Shown here: positions 46,871 to 58,906 of the stretch, in pieces
Position numbering within the stretch: the stretch's first letter is position 1
Layout of the letters: each line of letters starts with the position of its first letter
From: Dromiciops gliroides
Lineage: Eukaryota; Chordata; Mammalia; Microbiotheria; Microbiotheriidae
Length of the DNA stretch: 64,000 nucleotides
Assembly: GCF_019393635.1 (NCBI RefSeq)
Contig: NC_057864.1
Coordinates: 446,418,822 to 446,482,821, forward strand
Reading direction: 5' to 3'
Notes under the pieces: generated by a model
Seen by the model: the letters and a program-made list of their open reading frames with translations, nothing else
What the model was told of the DNA's origin: nothing
The model's database searches: none
Program-made: the position numbers and the translations under genes

Positions 46871-47179
46871 AGGCCCAAGAGATGAATGATTTACCCAAGA
46901 TGGCCTAGCTAACAAGTAGCAGAAGTATGTTTGATCCCATTTCATGTTTTCCCACCCAATATTCCTCTAATAGTTTTTGATTGGCATTAGGTAGTCTTTC
47001 CCCCCCGTGTTACTGGTATTCAGTCCCTTATTGTTAGTTATTCCTGAAATTTGTAATTCAGAAAATGTCACTTGTGAAGAACAGGGAAAATTTGGCCAAT
47101 TCAACATTAAGTCCCTAAACCTTGCTGCTGGCTACTAGGCAAACAAACAAACAAACAAAAATTACACAAGCCCTGCCCC

Positions 47180-47500
47180 GAGAATTTGTACATTCTGAGG
47201 AAGAAGTTGTAAATTCTGAGAAAGAGATGGAGGTGGAGGGGAAGGGAGAGACAGGCGGATAGGTAGTAATACAAAGTAAGGCACAATTAGGAGAGAGATA
47301 CAGATAAAGTGCCCTAAGAAAATTTGAGGGAGATAGAACTTCAATTAGGGCTTTCAGGGAAGGTTTAAGAGGAGGTAACACCAGACCTGAGCCTTGAATG
47401 ACTATAAGGCTATTGAGAAATGAAGATGAGAAGAGAGTGCATTTCAGGCATGGTCTGATGGCCTAGGATGACCTGAATCCCCAGGATCAGGGAACAGGAA
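47180..47500 (-). repeat. Probable L2/L3-type LINE, antisense
   Basis: AG-rich sequence with GGAGGTAACACCAGACCTGA and GCCTTGAATGACTATAAGG. The family assignment is uncertain. Confidence 0.4.
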
Positions 47501-47879
47501 ATAGTAATGTGCCAGCAGGGAAAATACCAAATAGAGAGAAAGAAGCCTGTGCCAATGTTGTTCACCAACACAGAATTTAGTTCCTTAGTGCTGCCACAAC
47601 AATCTATATGTAAGAATATTGGTCCACAGCAAAGCCTGAAGGGCAGGAGTGTGTGACTACCCACCATCTAATGTAAAGACTGATGAGCCAAATCTTTTTG
47701 TAAGGCTTCATGGCAGATGAGAAGCTCCATACAAGCCAGGGTGGCAGGTAGGCTACATGAGAAAACAGGTGATTTACAGGAAGGATCAGTAAGCATTTAC
47801 TCAGTGCCTGCTATGCGCCAAGCATTCCACACATAAAAGAAAATCATGATTATGCCATGTGTGAGACAGAGAGTCAATG

Positions 47880-48030
47880 TGGTGTATCAGAAAAAGCACT
47901 AGGTTTGGGCTCTACTACTCATTAGCTATGTGACCTTGGACAAGTCACATAACTTCTCTAGACCTCAGTTTCCTCATCTATAAAATAGCAGTTTGTACTG
48001 GGTCATCTCCAGGGGGTCATGCCAACGGTG
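47880..48030 (+). repeat. MIR-like SINE, sense
   Basis: GCTATGTGACCTTGGACAAG and CTCAGTTTCCTCATCTATAA are the MIR core. Confidence 0.75.
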
Positions 48031-48509
48031 ATCAGTGTAAAATATGAAGGTCACACCAACAACAGCTATTCAACTGCATTTTATGTTTTTCCTGAAAATT
48101 AACCAGATTGGAAGCATGTATGCGTGAATGTGTTAGTAGTACCTTAAATTTCCTTTCCAGGAATCACATTAGGTGTTTAATGTATTGCCACAGATTGAAT
48201 TTAGATGCTGAGTAATGCTTTGCGGTACAGCATTGATTTATTCACACTCATGGATTCTGCCCGTCTCTTTTTGATAAGGCAGAACTCACTCATGGTTCCA
48301 GATCTGAAATTTTAGTCAAATTATATTTGTAGTCCAGGGTCCCGAGTTCAAATCCCAAACCTTCCCAAGCATGTTGCCACTTCACTTCCCTGGATCCCAG
48401 TTTTCTAATCAATCAATCTTTCTAGATATAATCTATTGATCTACTCATCTATCTATTCACCTATCTGCTCTTGCATTTATCCATCCACCCATCTCTATCT
48501 CTAACTTTC

Positions 48510-49025
48510 CTTTCATCTCTAATATCTATGATGCCTTGATCACCCATACCATAACACCATGATGTCCATTAGTCTCATCCTGAATTCTGCAGGGTTTTGA
48601 AGCCTCCCATAATCTGCCCCATGTATTCTGTGCTCCAGTAACACTGGTCATTTTACTATGATCCAAACAAGAAACTTCATCTCTAACTCCAGGCCTTTTC
48701 AGTAGCTGGCCCCCACATCTGGAATCCTCTCCTCTCCTCCTCCTGGTTGCCCCAGCTTCCTCCTAGGCCCAGCTAAAATCCCACCTTCTACAGCAAACTT
48801 TTCCATATCTCCCTTAATTTCAGTGCCTGCCTTCAAGGGATTATTTCATATTTATCCAGTATATAGCCTCTTTGTACATTTTTTTTTGGTATGCTTTCTC
48901 CCCCATTAGGTGTTGAGCTCCTCAAAGGCAGGGACAATTTTTTGCCCTTCTTAGCAAAGAAAGGGACAGTGCTTAGCATAGTGTCTGGCACATATTAGAC
49001 CCTTAATAAATTGTTATTGACTGAC
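48510..49025 (+). repeat. L2 LINE 3' end, sense
   Basis: AGCCTCCCATAATCTGCCCC, CTCAAAGGCAGGGACAATTT and CTGGCACATATTAGACCC. Confidence 0.85.
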
Positions 49026-49274
49026 TAAAATCGGCATTTATATCATGTACATGAGGCATCCAACTGAAATTATAGGTCTATCTTTGAGAGACTGCAAACC
49101 ATACTTTGCTTCTTACTGTCTTCATTTTAATTTATTTTCCAATTAACAAGTATTCTCATGAGACTTCAAAAAAAAAAAAAGAAAGAAAGAAAGAAAGAAA
49201 AACCAGGAGTACCACCTGTCTTCAATGACTTTTCCCTTTCCATCCTCATTTCTGTGCTTAGCACAGTGTGTGGT

Positions 49275-49507
49275 ACATACCGTTGTTTAGTCATGCCCAA
49301 CTCCTCATGACCCCATTTGAGGTTTTCTTGGCAAAGACTCTGGAGTGGTTTGTCATTTCCTTCTCCAACTCATTTTACAGATGAGTAAACTGAGGCAATC
49401 AGGGTTAAGTCATTCAGCATCACACAGCTAGGAAGTGTCTGAGGCTGGAGTTGAACTCAGCTCTTCCTGACTCCAGGTCAATGCTCTATGCACAGGGACA
49501 CCTAGCA
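49275..49507 (-). repeat. Mar1-like CORE-SINE, antisense
   Basis: CGTTGTTTAGTCATGCCCAA, then GGAGTGGTTTGTCATTTCCT and TTTACAGATGAGTAAACTGA. It lies inside L2-like tail sequence. Confidence 0.85.
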
Positions 49508-50049
49508 TAGTAGATGCTTAATTAATACTTATTGACTGCTACTGACTGCTCTGCTCCTATTTGTTTCTCTTTCCTAGAACAAAACCAAAGACAGGTTTAG
49601 GTCAGGACAAAAAAAAATGTTTTGTTTCCTGTGCATATACGTTTCCAAGTCTCTATTCCAGCTGCTTCACAGTTGTTTTCTTCCTCTTCCTCCTTCAACT
49701 CAATCTTCCATCTGCTCCTCTCCACACAAGTCTCCCAGCTTCTCTGTCGGTACAACCTCAAAGGCTGACCTTCCATGATCTGAGTTAGAGAAAGCATTTC
49801 CCCCTTCTGCTGCTGAAGAAAGGGAGGTCTAGGAAGACTCTAAATTACCTTTCCCTGGTTACGTTGTTATCCTCAGTGGAAGGCTCCTTCAGCTCAAACC
49901 ATACCCGAGTAAAAATCCTCCTCTTGAAATGAAGGGTCACATTCAAAAAAGGTTAGGGACCAATGTCCTGGCCAATAATGAAAATGATGTTGGCGGTGGT
50001 GATGATAATGATAATGATGCCATTTCTGTGGTGATTTATATATATTGTC

Positions 50050-50300
50050 TAATAAATCACTGGCTTCCTTTAAGTCCCAACTAAAATCTCTCTTCATTCC
50101 AGTACCTTCCTTTTAATTATTTCCCATTTATCCTGTCTATAGCTTGCTTTGTATTTGTTTGCATGTTGTCTCCCCCGTTAGATTGTAAGCTCCCTGAGGG
50201 CAGGAACTGTCTTTTGTCTCTTTTGGTATCCCCAGCCTTTAGCACAATGCCTAGCGCATAGTAGGCACTTAATAAATGTTTATTGAATTGAATTGAAATC
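50050..50300 (+). repeat. L2 LINE 3' end, sense
   Basis: GCTCCCTGAGGGCAGGAACT and AGTAGGCACTTAATAAATG, then (ATTGA)n-like tail. Confidence 0.9.
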
Positions 50301-50699
50301 TAATAAGGTAGGGAAAAAAGTCCATGAGAGACTAGCAAAGAATAATAGGAACACCTTTCAGAGGGGAGGGGGGAAAAGCCAAAGATAAAAATCATAAAAA
50401 GTAGCTTTTTATGAGCTACTATTTGAGCCCAAAGCTAATTAGAGAAAAAGTTGTAGGCAGTAAGGTGTTTCTGCCACTAGAGGGCAATAGTGTACAACGA
50501 GCCCCAAAAGCCTGGGCCCTGGGTGAGTGGCAGTTCCTGCTGGAACAAGGAGACACAGCAAAACCTCATATTTACTGCCTCCTTCTAACCGGGCATGGAT
50601 CAGGGTGAAGTTCAGGATCCCTAGGGATGTGCTGGGTATTTATCTCACTGCCCACTCAAAGGAGGATTTGTTGGAACAGGGCTCTATTTAACTTAAAAG

Positions 50700-51470
50700 T
50701 CTCCCGCCTCCCCCCAACAATCATATTCACATTTAAAGAGCACAAAGATCATTATCACCACTCTTTTACATATGCATGCAGAGATTAACTTGTTCAAGGT
50801 TGCCTAGCCCACAAGTGTCTGAAGTGGGATTTGAACCCAGCACTCTCTAACTCAAGTCTGGTGCTCTTTCCCCTACATCTTGCTAACTAAATGGTACCGA
50901 TTTGTAAAAGGAATAAGATGAGATGTGAACTAAACTACCTGCATGATTGGGCGGTTGTGAGGGAAATGCTTTGTAAAACTCAAGGAGAAGAAAAAAAAAA
51001 ACCTCAAGGAGAGGGACTGGACTAGTGATTTCACTGGGATAGGGTACCTCTAGGTAAGGAATCCCCCCTACTAGTGTAGGTCAACACTTTTCTTGCAACT
51101 TATCATCTTTGGGCATTTCCTACAGCACTGAGGTTAATTGATTTGTCTAAGGTCACACAGTCATTATGTGTCAGAGGTAGAATTCAACCCAGGTCTTCCT
51201 GGCTTTGAGGCAAGCTCTGTTACCCCTTCTCATTCTATAGCTTAGTTCTTGGTACAATGGTTAGAGCACTGGCCCTGGGGTTAAGACCCAGCCTGGGACA
51301 CTAGCTGTGTGATCCCGGGCAAATCACTTAATCTCTCTCTTCCTCAGTTTCCTCATCTATAAATTGGGGATAATCATACTGACCTCTCAGAGAATTAGCA
51401 AAGATCAAATGAGATAAGGTCTATAACAGTGTTACATTAATGCTAGTTATTGTTATTACAAAATAAAAGT
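50700..51470. repeat. Three CORE-SINE fragments
   Basis: 50720-50880 antisense, 51100-51235 antisense (TTGTCTAAGGTCACACAGTC), 51245-51470 sense (GTTAGAGCACTGGCCCTGG). Confidence 0.7.
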
Positions 51471-51561
51471 GCTGCATAAATATGATTTACCATAAATAAT
51501 TTTCATCAGGAAAAGACTGGCCATCTTCCAAAACAAAGAGGCCAACAGCTTTGGAACTCTT

Positions 51562-51707
51562 TTTTTTTTTGCTGGGCAGTGAGGGTTAAGTGACTTGCCC
51601 AGGGTCACATAGCTAGTAAGTGTCAAGTGTCTGAGGCCGGATTTGAACTCAGGTCCTCCTGAATCCAGGGCCGGTGCTTTATCCACTGTACCACCTAGCT
51701 GCCCCTA
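51562..51707 (-). repeat. Marsupial SINE, copy 12
   Basis: Antisense; target duplications GCTTTGGAACTCTT and GCTATGGAACTCTT. Confidence 0.96.
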
Positions 51708-51894
51708 GCTATGGAACTCTTGATCAAAATATGATTCCTCTAAGGCATCAGTCTCAAAATTCTAACTTGAATTCCACTCGTGACTTTATATAGACTAAAT
51801 AAAGGTCTTAACTGTTCTACATAAGAGGTGGGTTATGGGGGAATTGTGTATATTGAATAATTGCATTTTAAATGCAAATGTACTAGGAATGTTG

Positions 51895-52085
51895 CCTAGA
51901 ATAATGAAAAGAGTATGAGGCTTGAAGTCAGGAGATCTAGATTCAAATCCTGACCCTACCACTAATTTATATCACTTGTGGTGAATCCTTGAACCTCTCT
52001 GGGCCTCAGTTTCCACATATGTAAAATGGGAAGGTCAGACCAGATGATCTCTAACATTGCTTTCTTAACATCTCCAAGATTCTAC
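51895..52085 (+). repeat. MIR-like SINE, sense
   Basis: GAAGTCAGGAGATCTAGATT, then CTCTGGGCCTCAGTTTCCAC. Confidence 0.75.
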
Positions 52086-52554
52086 ATTTCAACTTATAAC
52101 TGAAAGAAAAACTATTACGCTTCCTTTTTGTAGGAATTACCCATTCTTCTCATCCCCCTTTCTCCTTTTCAATTCTCTCTTTTATCAATCTGGATACTTG
52201 TAGATTGAGTTTTCCTGGAACACAGCATATGTATGCATATACATGTTTCTAGAACTTGTGCCTAACCTGAATATCTGCATCTTGATTGTTTTCTGGGTCT
52301 TTAATTTTTTCATTGTGAAAATTTCAGGTTGACCTTCTCAACTGGCTTTGGAATTTGATGGAGGAAAAGTTTGGGTCCCACATTTACATAGAGCTTTAAG
52401 GTTGAGAGAATGCCTTCCATGCAGGATATCCCCAAAGTCTGGTACAATTTGAAGCCTTTAAGCTTAAATTCTATCAAAGCTTCTAGTGAGCTAAAGCTTA
52501 AAACTGCACTAAGACTTTTGGGACACTATTACCATCTTATTTGTGCCTCAAAAA

Positions 52555-53165
52555 CAGCCCTATTAAGTGGAGCAGCCCCATCCTCCCGGTCCCTCAGGCT
52601 CACAACCTAGAAGTCACCATGGAGTCTTCATTACCTCTCATCCTTCATATCCAAGGCCTGCCCATTTCATCTTTGTAACATCTGTACCCCCTTCTCTCCT
52701 CTGAAACTACCCGCCACCCTGGTGCGGCTCTCAGCTCTGCACCAGTGGACTACTGCAAAAGCCTGCTGCTTGGTCTGCCTGCCACAAGTCTCACCCCACC
52801 GCAGTCCTTCTCCCCTTCAGCTGCCAAAGTGATTTTCCTTATGTACAGATCCAATAATGTGTGACTCCCCTACTCAATAAACTTCAGTGGCTCCCTGTCA
52901 CCTCCAGGATCAACTAGAAAGTCCTGTTTGGCATTCAAAACCCTCCAAAACTTTGCTACATACCTATACCCACAGACTCCCTCTCTCCTCCCACACTACC
53001 AGTCTTCTTAGAACTTACACCCTACCCCCCCCACATACTCTACAATCCAGTGATACTGACCTCCTTGCTGTTCCTTGAGCAGTATATCTCTCAGCTCATG
53101 GCATTTTGACAAGCTGTTCCTCATGCCTGGAATGTTCTCTCTCTCTCTCCTTCACTAAGAGGACA
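52555..53165 (+). repeat. L2 LINE, sense
   Basis: TCAGGCTCACAACCTAGAAG through AGTGATTTTCCTTATGTAC and CCAGTGATACTGACCTCCTT to TGCCTGGAATGTTCTC. Confidence 0.9.
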
Positions 53166-53440
53166 GCTGGACAATGCAATGAATAGAGTAGTGGAGGCCT
53201 GGAGTCAGGAAGACCTTAGTTCAGATCTGGCCTCAGAAACTTACTAGCTGTCACTTAACCTCTGTCTGCCTCAGACTCCCCATTCTGCAAGATTTGGGTA
53301 ATGAAGTAACCTACTTCCCAAGGTTGTTTTGATAATCAAATAAGATAATATATATAATACATAATATAACTCACATTATAATGTGTGATAGATAGTAAAT
53401 GCCTGGTGCATAGTAAGCTTTCTATATAAATAGTAGGTAT
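53165..53440 (+). repeat. CORE-SINE, sense, with AT-rich tail
   Basis: GGACAGCTGGACAATGCAAT head-like start and CTGCCTCAGACTCCCC. The AT-rich 3' part contains the palindromic 27-mer also found at 54787. Confidence 0.65.
53365..53391. repeat. 27-bp palindrome-bearing repeat, copy 1
   Basis: Identical to 54787-54813; the core CACATTATAATGTG is a perfect 14-bp palindrome. Confidence 0.95.
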
Positions 53441-53929
53441 TAATTGTTGGGAGATTGAGTATTCTCTTCCCCATTCTATAGATGAATCCTCATCTGAAGC
53501 TCAAAGATGAAAGCGTCAGATCTGAAACTTGAACTTGGTTTTCTCTGTCTCCAAGTTCAGTGTGCTTTCCACTATTCCACACTGAATAAAGAATCTACTC
53601 TTTTCCCCATTAGAACCGTACCGAAGCAGAGCTAGATCTTTTCCCTCAGCTTCCTCCTCTTTATTAATAGGTCTCTACAATTCCTTCCAGTTTGTTTAAA
53701 GGAACTGGAAATGTTTTAGCTTTGAGAAGAGAAGCTTGAGTGGGACTCACTGTCCCTGGGGGATTTAAAAGGTTGTCAGGTGGTAAAAGGGGTTTGTCTT
53801 GTTCTACCTGACCTCAGAGGGCAGAACAGGGAGCAGCTGGTTAGACGGTTCAGTGGCAGATTTCAGCTGGATCTGTGGGATACTTCTTTAAAGCCACAGT
53901 TCGATAATAGGATCGCTCTTATCTCTTTA

Positions 53930-54005
53930 TTTGTGGTTGTTCAGTCCTGTCTGACTCTTCATCCCTTTTGGGGTTTTCTTGGGGAAGACACTGGAGTGGT
54001 TTGTA
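53930..54005 (-). repeat. Mar1-like SINE tail fragment, antisense
   Basis: GTTGTTCAGTCCTGTCTGAC and GGAGTGGTTTGTAATG. Confidence 0.75.
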
Positions 54006-54514
54006 ATGACCAAACATTCCACTGCCCCAACATTAATAAAGGTCTGCTGAATGAGAGTGGCCGATAGAACTGGTCTGTGACTGAAGCAGAACCTCTTGAA
54101 AACAGAGAAGGAAATGCTCCCGTGCCCCCTCTGGCAAGGTCTTCACATTGGTATTGGTGATCACTAGTCACGGTGTTGACGAACTGACATTCCATTTTTT
54201 CCCCTCTAAAACGAAGAGAGGAGAAATGTGGAGAAATGGGTACCGGTCCAAAGGGCAGGGCCAGTGGCCTTCCCTAGGATCCCTTAGATTTTTCTGCTAT
54301 ATAAAACCACTTGAGCCTTTCGCTAAAGGAAAATTGGCTCGTAGAATCACAGGATCTCAGGGCTCTGAGAGACCCCAGAGACCATCCATATAACCTATGC
54401 GTGAACAGGAAATAGTTTCTATAACATTGCCTGACAAATGTGTTTGAGGACTCTCTGCTTAAAGACCTCCATTCTAGGTGAACCTATTGCCTAGATGTCC
54501 CGGTCCACTTTTGA

Positions 54515-55130
54515 CCTGGGAGATGGCATAATGGACAAGGCACCAGCCTTGAAGTCAGGAGAAGGGGGGTTCTGATATCACCTCAACTACCACTGTGGGT
54601 ATGGACAAATTATCTTGGTACAGTCAGGTGTTTTCGTTCCAAGCAGAGAGAACAAATTCAGAACTCTAACCCTAATCTTAATTTCATCTATAAAGCGGGA
54701 GTAACCATCTTACTCACAGGGCTGTGGGGGTGAGAATGGGGAAAGAGTTTTGCCAAGAACTAGGGTAACATTACTTTTATTGTCACTATAACTCACATTA
54801 TAATGTGTGATAGTACAAAGAGATAGGTGGCTAGGTGGTGCAGTGGACTCCTGGCCTGGAATCAGGAAAACCCATCTTCTTGAGTTCAAATCCAGCCTCA
54901 GACACTTGCTAGGCTGAGTGACTCTGCCCTATTTGCCTCAGTTTCCTTATCTGTCAAATGAGCTGGAGAAGGAAATGGCAAACCACTCCAGTCTCTTTGC
55001 CATGAAAACCCCAAATAGGGTCATGAAGAGTTGGACTCAACAGCACAGTATGCCAGGCACTGCATTGGACACTGGGCATACAAAGAGAAGCTCAGGGCAG
55101 TCCCTGCCCTCAAGGAGATAACATTGCTTT
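54515..55130 (+). repeat. CORE-SINEs and an L2 end
   Basis: 54515-54780 MIR-like sense; 54826-55045 Mar1-like sense (GAGAAGGAAATGGCAAACCA); 55050-55130 antisense L2 end (CAGTCCCTGCCCTCAAGGAG). Confidence 0.75.
54787..54813. repeat. 27-bp palindrome-bearing repeat, copy 2
   Basis: Exact match to 53365-53391; flanks differ. Confidence 0.95.
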
Positions 55131-56165
55131 GGCTGAAAGGTCTTCCTAGAGCCTCCTACTGAAGTTGTTTCTTGCTGATGGCTCTAAGGGTTTCACAAGG
55201 AGCCTCCCCCATTGCCAGTGGAAGCCACTGCTAGTGTTTTGATTTCTTCCACACCTTTTACAGACCATGGGTTATGCTTCTACCCTCCCCTTTGGCCAGA
55301 GTTGAGAAAATAGTCCTTTCCACCCCAGTCTCAGCTGAGGTGGCACCAGTGAATTCCCAGCCCCTTTCTCTCCTCTGAGCTGAACTGACAGCAATGTGGG
55401 TGGAGGGAGGAGGAAGGAAATCTGGTAATCAAGGAGCACCATGTGCCTTATAAATTGTAGAGGGGGAAACAGGAAGGTCTGCCAAGTGGAAAAATACTAA
55501 ACACTTGGAATGTTTCATTGGAAGATTCTGTGAAATATCTTGCTGGAGGGGCCAGATAAATAGATGTGGGTCTCCTTTCCTCAGAGCAGAGTCTGTATTA
55601 TTTTTTCTTTGTACCACAAATGGAAAAGACAGCATGAGAGAGTGGAAGGGTTGCTGCAGTTGGAATCAGAAGGCCTGGGTCTGGGGCTACCGGGCTACTG
55701 CGGCTATTTCCTAGCTGTGGGAACTGGGCCAGGTCCTCAGCCTCCTGGGGCCTCAGTTTCTTTATCTGCAAAATGGGAGGCAGAGCTCTCCATCTCTAAA
55801 TTGATAAGCCCTGTGACCCTGTGATCAGCTTATTTGCCAGTGTTTACAAACCAATCTTGGACTTGAATTGGAAAGATCAGGTTCACCCACTCCCCTCCCT
55901 GCCAAAAACCTTCCCCAGATCCCCCCAAGGGCTGATGCATTCACCAAACAGGAGGCTGTTTCAAGAAAATAGCCCTGAATTGTTCTGAGGACCTTCCTTG
56001 GGTGCTCATGATTCTGAGGGGAGGCCATCTGGGACTGGAAATTCTCTCTGTCTGAGGCAGCTAAAGGGAGAGGAGTAAGACTAGGCTCTCCTATTCAATC
56101 TCATGCAACAAACATTAACTTCCTGATATGTCCAAAGCCTCGAGCTGTATTTGGAGAGATTAAGA
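55131..56165. other. Intergenic, mostly unassigned
   Basis: A MIR-like piece around 55650-55830 (GGGCCTCAGTTTCTTTATCT). No gene recognised; the short frames lack family features. Confidence 0.4.
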
Positions 56166-56169
56166 AGAA

Positions 56170-56425
56170 AGGAGTCAAGCATTTATTAAGCTAATTTTAA
56201 GTGCCTACTATGTGCAGGGCACTGTACAGATATCTCATTTGAACCTCATAGCAACCCTGGGAGGGAGATACTATTATGATCCTCTTTTTATAGTTGAAGA
56301 AACTGAGGCTGGCAGAGGTTAAATGACTTGCCACAGGGTCACAGTTAGTGCTGGAGGCCAAATACGAACTCAGGTATTCCTGAGCTCGGCACTTTATCCA
56401 CTGAGTCACCTACTTATCTCTAAGC
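56170..56425 (-). repeat. CORE-SINE, antisense
   Basis: TATGTGCAGGGCACTGTACA, then GAAACTGAGGCTGGCAGAGG and CACTTTATCCACTGAGTCAC. Confidence 0.85.
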
Positions 56426-56469
56426 ACCCTTGCTTGCCACAAGAAAAGGAAAATAACCCCTGCCTTCAA

Positions 56470-57840
56470 TTCCACTGAGGGCATGTAACTTTAAAATACC
56501 GATGGGATAATTTAAAGGAATTTGGGGGATCAAGAAAGGTTTCCTGAGGTGGTGCATAAATTTATCTAGTATGGGACAGTTTAAAAAAAAAGACTGAGTC
56601 TAGAACTGAGTTCAAACCCTACCACTGATCTTTACTATCTGTGACCCTGGACAAGTCACTAGGCCTCAGTTTCTTCATTTGTAAAAAATAAGCTCATGGG
56701 ATGAGATGGTCTCTGAAAGTTCGTTTGACCTCTAAATCTATGATTGCATGGTTCTTGAAGGAAACTTAGAATTTGAAGAGGTGAAGGTGAGGAGGATTTA
56801 TCTTCCAGGTATGAGGATAGTATATGCAAGAGCATGGACTCCAGAGGTAGACTGTCCTATCTAAGGAACAGGCACTAGGACAATTTCAGAGGAATACACA
56901 GAGTGTAAAGTGGAGTGGTGCCTATCTAGTAAAAGGTAGACTGGCCCCAGACTGGGAAGGGCTCTAGATGTCAAACAAGCTGAGAAGCTCAGTAGGGAGC
57001 CATGGGAGACTTTTGAGCAGGGGCTTCCCCTGGTGATACTTGAGCTTCTCTGATCCCTCCATGGAAAGGAGCTTAGGGAAGGCCAGATAGTATCAGGTTG
57101 CAAGTTGCTAATTCCCTCTAGTTTACCCAACAAGCACCTGTTCCTATGGGCCCTGGGCATACTGCCCTCAAGGAGTTTCTGCTCTGTTTGTGGAAAGTAA
57201 GGTTACTCATTTACCAAATATGAAAGATATCCAAAGTAAATACTAAGTATTTTTTGAAGGAGGATTTTAGTAACTTGGAGGACCAGAAAAGACTTTTTTT
57301 TGGGGGGGGGGGCAGGGCAATAAGGGTTAAGTGACTTGCTCAGGGTCACATAGCTAGTAAGTGTCAAGTGAGTGAGGCCGGATTTGAACTCAAGTCCTCC
57401 TGAATCCAGGGCTGCTGCTTTATCCACTGCATTACCTAGCTGCCCCCCTAGAAAAGACTTCTTAAAGGTGGCATTTAACCCAAGGAAAGAAGCTGATGGG
57501 GGTTCTAAGAGTTGGAGCTGAGGAGGAGGTGCATCCCAGGCCTGAGGATTGGGACAGAGGTAGCCTGTGCAAAAATGTGGAGGCTGGAGGCAAACCCTCC
57601 TTGACCAGGTACAGCCACTGGACACACATCCTAAATGTGGTTAGACTTATATTTTAGAAATATCAATTCGATAACTGAGTGGAGAATAAACGAGCAAATG
57701 GGAAGAGATTTGAAGCAGGGAAATCAATCCACAAGCACTTATGAAGCACTTACTATGCACTGGACACCGCGCTAGATGCTGAGAATGTTAACACAGAGTG
57801 GCTATTGCAATAGGCCAGGTCAGAGTTGATGGGGGCCCTG
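56470..57840 (-). repeat. L2 LINE, antisense, with SINE insertions
   Basis: Antisense L2 order in pieces (GAAGGGCTCTAGATGTCAAA, AGCACTTATGAAGCACTTAC, CTATTGCAATAGGCCAGG). A sense MIR-like piece is at 56600-56745 and the tRNA SINE at 57296-57449. Confidence 0.65.
57296..57449 (-). repeat. Marsupial SINE, copy 13
   Basis: Antisense, with a T8G10-type tail. Target duplication AGAAAAGACTT at 57285 and 57450. Confidence 0.95.
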
Positions 57841-58056
57841 AACTTCCCTGAGACCTCCTCACTCAGCCATTGGTTCAAGGCATCATCCTCATCTCCCTTC
57901 CACCTGAAACTTGGATTCCATCTCAAAGTCCTCTTGCTCTGATAGATGAGCTTTTGGTTTGTCTTCCTGAGGTCCACGCTTCTGGGCCACTTTGTGGCCA
58001 TCTCCTTTTCAACATTCCTTTATGTATTTTCTTCTCCCATTAGAATGTAGGCCCCT

Positions 58057-58329
58057 GCCACTAATAGTGGCACATGCCCATAATCCTTGCTATGGAGAAG
58101 GATGAAGCTGGCAGATCCCTTGAGCTCAGGAGTTTTGAGCTGAAGTTGAGCTAATGGTGATCAGGTGTGTACACTAAGCCTGGGACCGATATAGTGAATC
58201 CTTTTGAGAGGGGAGACACTAGGCTGCCTAAGGAGGGGGTGAACAAGCTCAGATTGGAAACCAAGCAGGTCAAAGCTTCTGTGGAAATCAGTGGTGGGAT
58301 CTCAGCACTTCTAGCTTGGAAGATATGGA
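58057..58329 (+). pseudogene. RN7SL: 7SL RNA retropseudogene
   Basis: Near full-length copy of the signal recognition particle RNA. Matching blocks in order: CTTGAGCTCAGGAGTTTTGA, GGTGATCAGGTGTGTACACT, GGCTGCCTAAGGAGGGGGTG, AGCAGGTCAAAGCTTCTGTG, GATCAGTGGTGGGATC-like and the 3' arm GCACTTCTAGCTTGGAAGAT. A gap of about 12 bases lies before the 3' arm, and many substitutions disrupt the Alu-domain pairs, so it is not a functional gene. It was inserted into an L2 and is followed by A-rich (GAAA)n. Match is against the human RNA from memory. Confidence 0.92.
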
Positions 58330-58346
58330 AAAAGGAAGGAAGAAAA

Positions 58347-58438
<92 letters not shown>

Positions 58439-58669
58439 GAAGGAAGAAAGAAGGAAAGAAAGAGAAAGGAAGAAAGAAAGAAAGAAGAGAGAGAAAGGAA
58501 GAAAGAAAGAAAGGAGAAAGAGGAGAGGAACAAAGGAGAGAGGAACAAAGAAAGAAAGAGAAGAGAGAAAAAAGAAAGAAGGAAAGAAAGAAAGGAAGAA
58601 AGAAAGAAAGAAGAGAGAGAAAGCAAGAAAGGAAAAAAGAGAAAGAAAGAAAGAAAAGGAAAGAAAGCT
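58330..58669. repeat. (GAAA)n/(GGAA)n array grown from the 7SL tail
   Basis: 340 bp almost pure purine on the + strand, beginning GGAAAAAGGAAGGAAG right after the 7SL end. The Lys/Glu/Arg-rich frames across it are not genes. Confidence 0.96.
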
Positions 58670-58758
58670 CTTTGAGGGCAGGGACAGTCTTGCTTGCTTA
58701 TATTTGTATCCCTGGCACTTAGCACACTGCTTGGCACTTAGAAAATGCTTAATAAATT

Positions 58759-58759
58759 C

Positions 58760-58840
<81 letters not shown>

Positions 58841-58861
58841 TTATCTATCTATCTATCTGTT

Positions 58862-58892
<31 letters not shown>

Positions 58893-58902
58893 TTATCTAT
58901 CT
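58759..58902. repeat. (CTAT)n/(CTGT)n compound microsatellite
   Basis: Alternating blocks of CTAT and CTGT at the end of the L2 copy. Confidence 0.97.
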
Positions 58903-58906
58903 GAAT

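Larger units (their letters stand above)
58010..58758 (+). repeat. L2 LINE 3' end, sense, split by a 7SL retrocopy
   Basis: Left part ends CCCATTAGAATGTAG at 58050; right part resumes AAGCTCTTTGAGGGCAGGGA at about 58665, as L2 normally reads, and ends GAAAATGCTTAATAAATTC. Confidence 0.9.

Noticed and set aside
58759..58902. CRISPR-like direct repeats
   Set aside because: Four-base units without spacers in a vertebrate genome; a plain microsatellite.
58167..58904. Long open frame (245 codons) rich in Lys, Glu and Arg, and its antisense Ser/Phe/Leu frame
   Set aside because: It is the translation of a 7SL copy plus GAAA and CTAT arrays; no start context, domain or codon pattern supports a gene.
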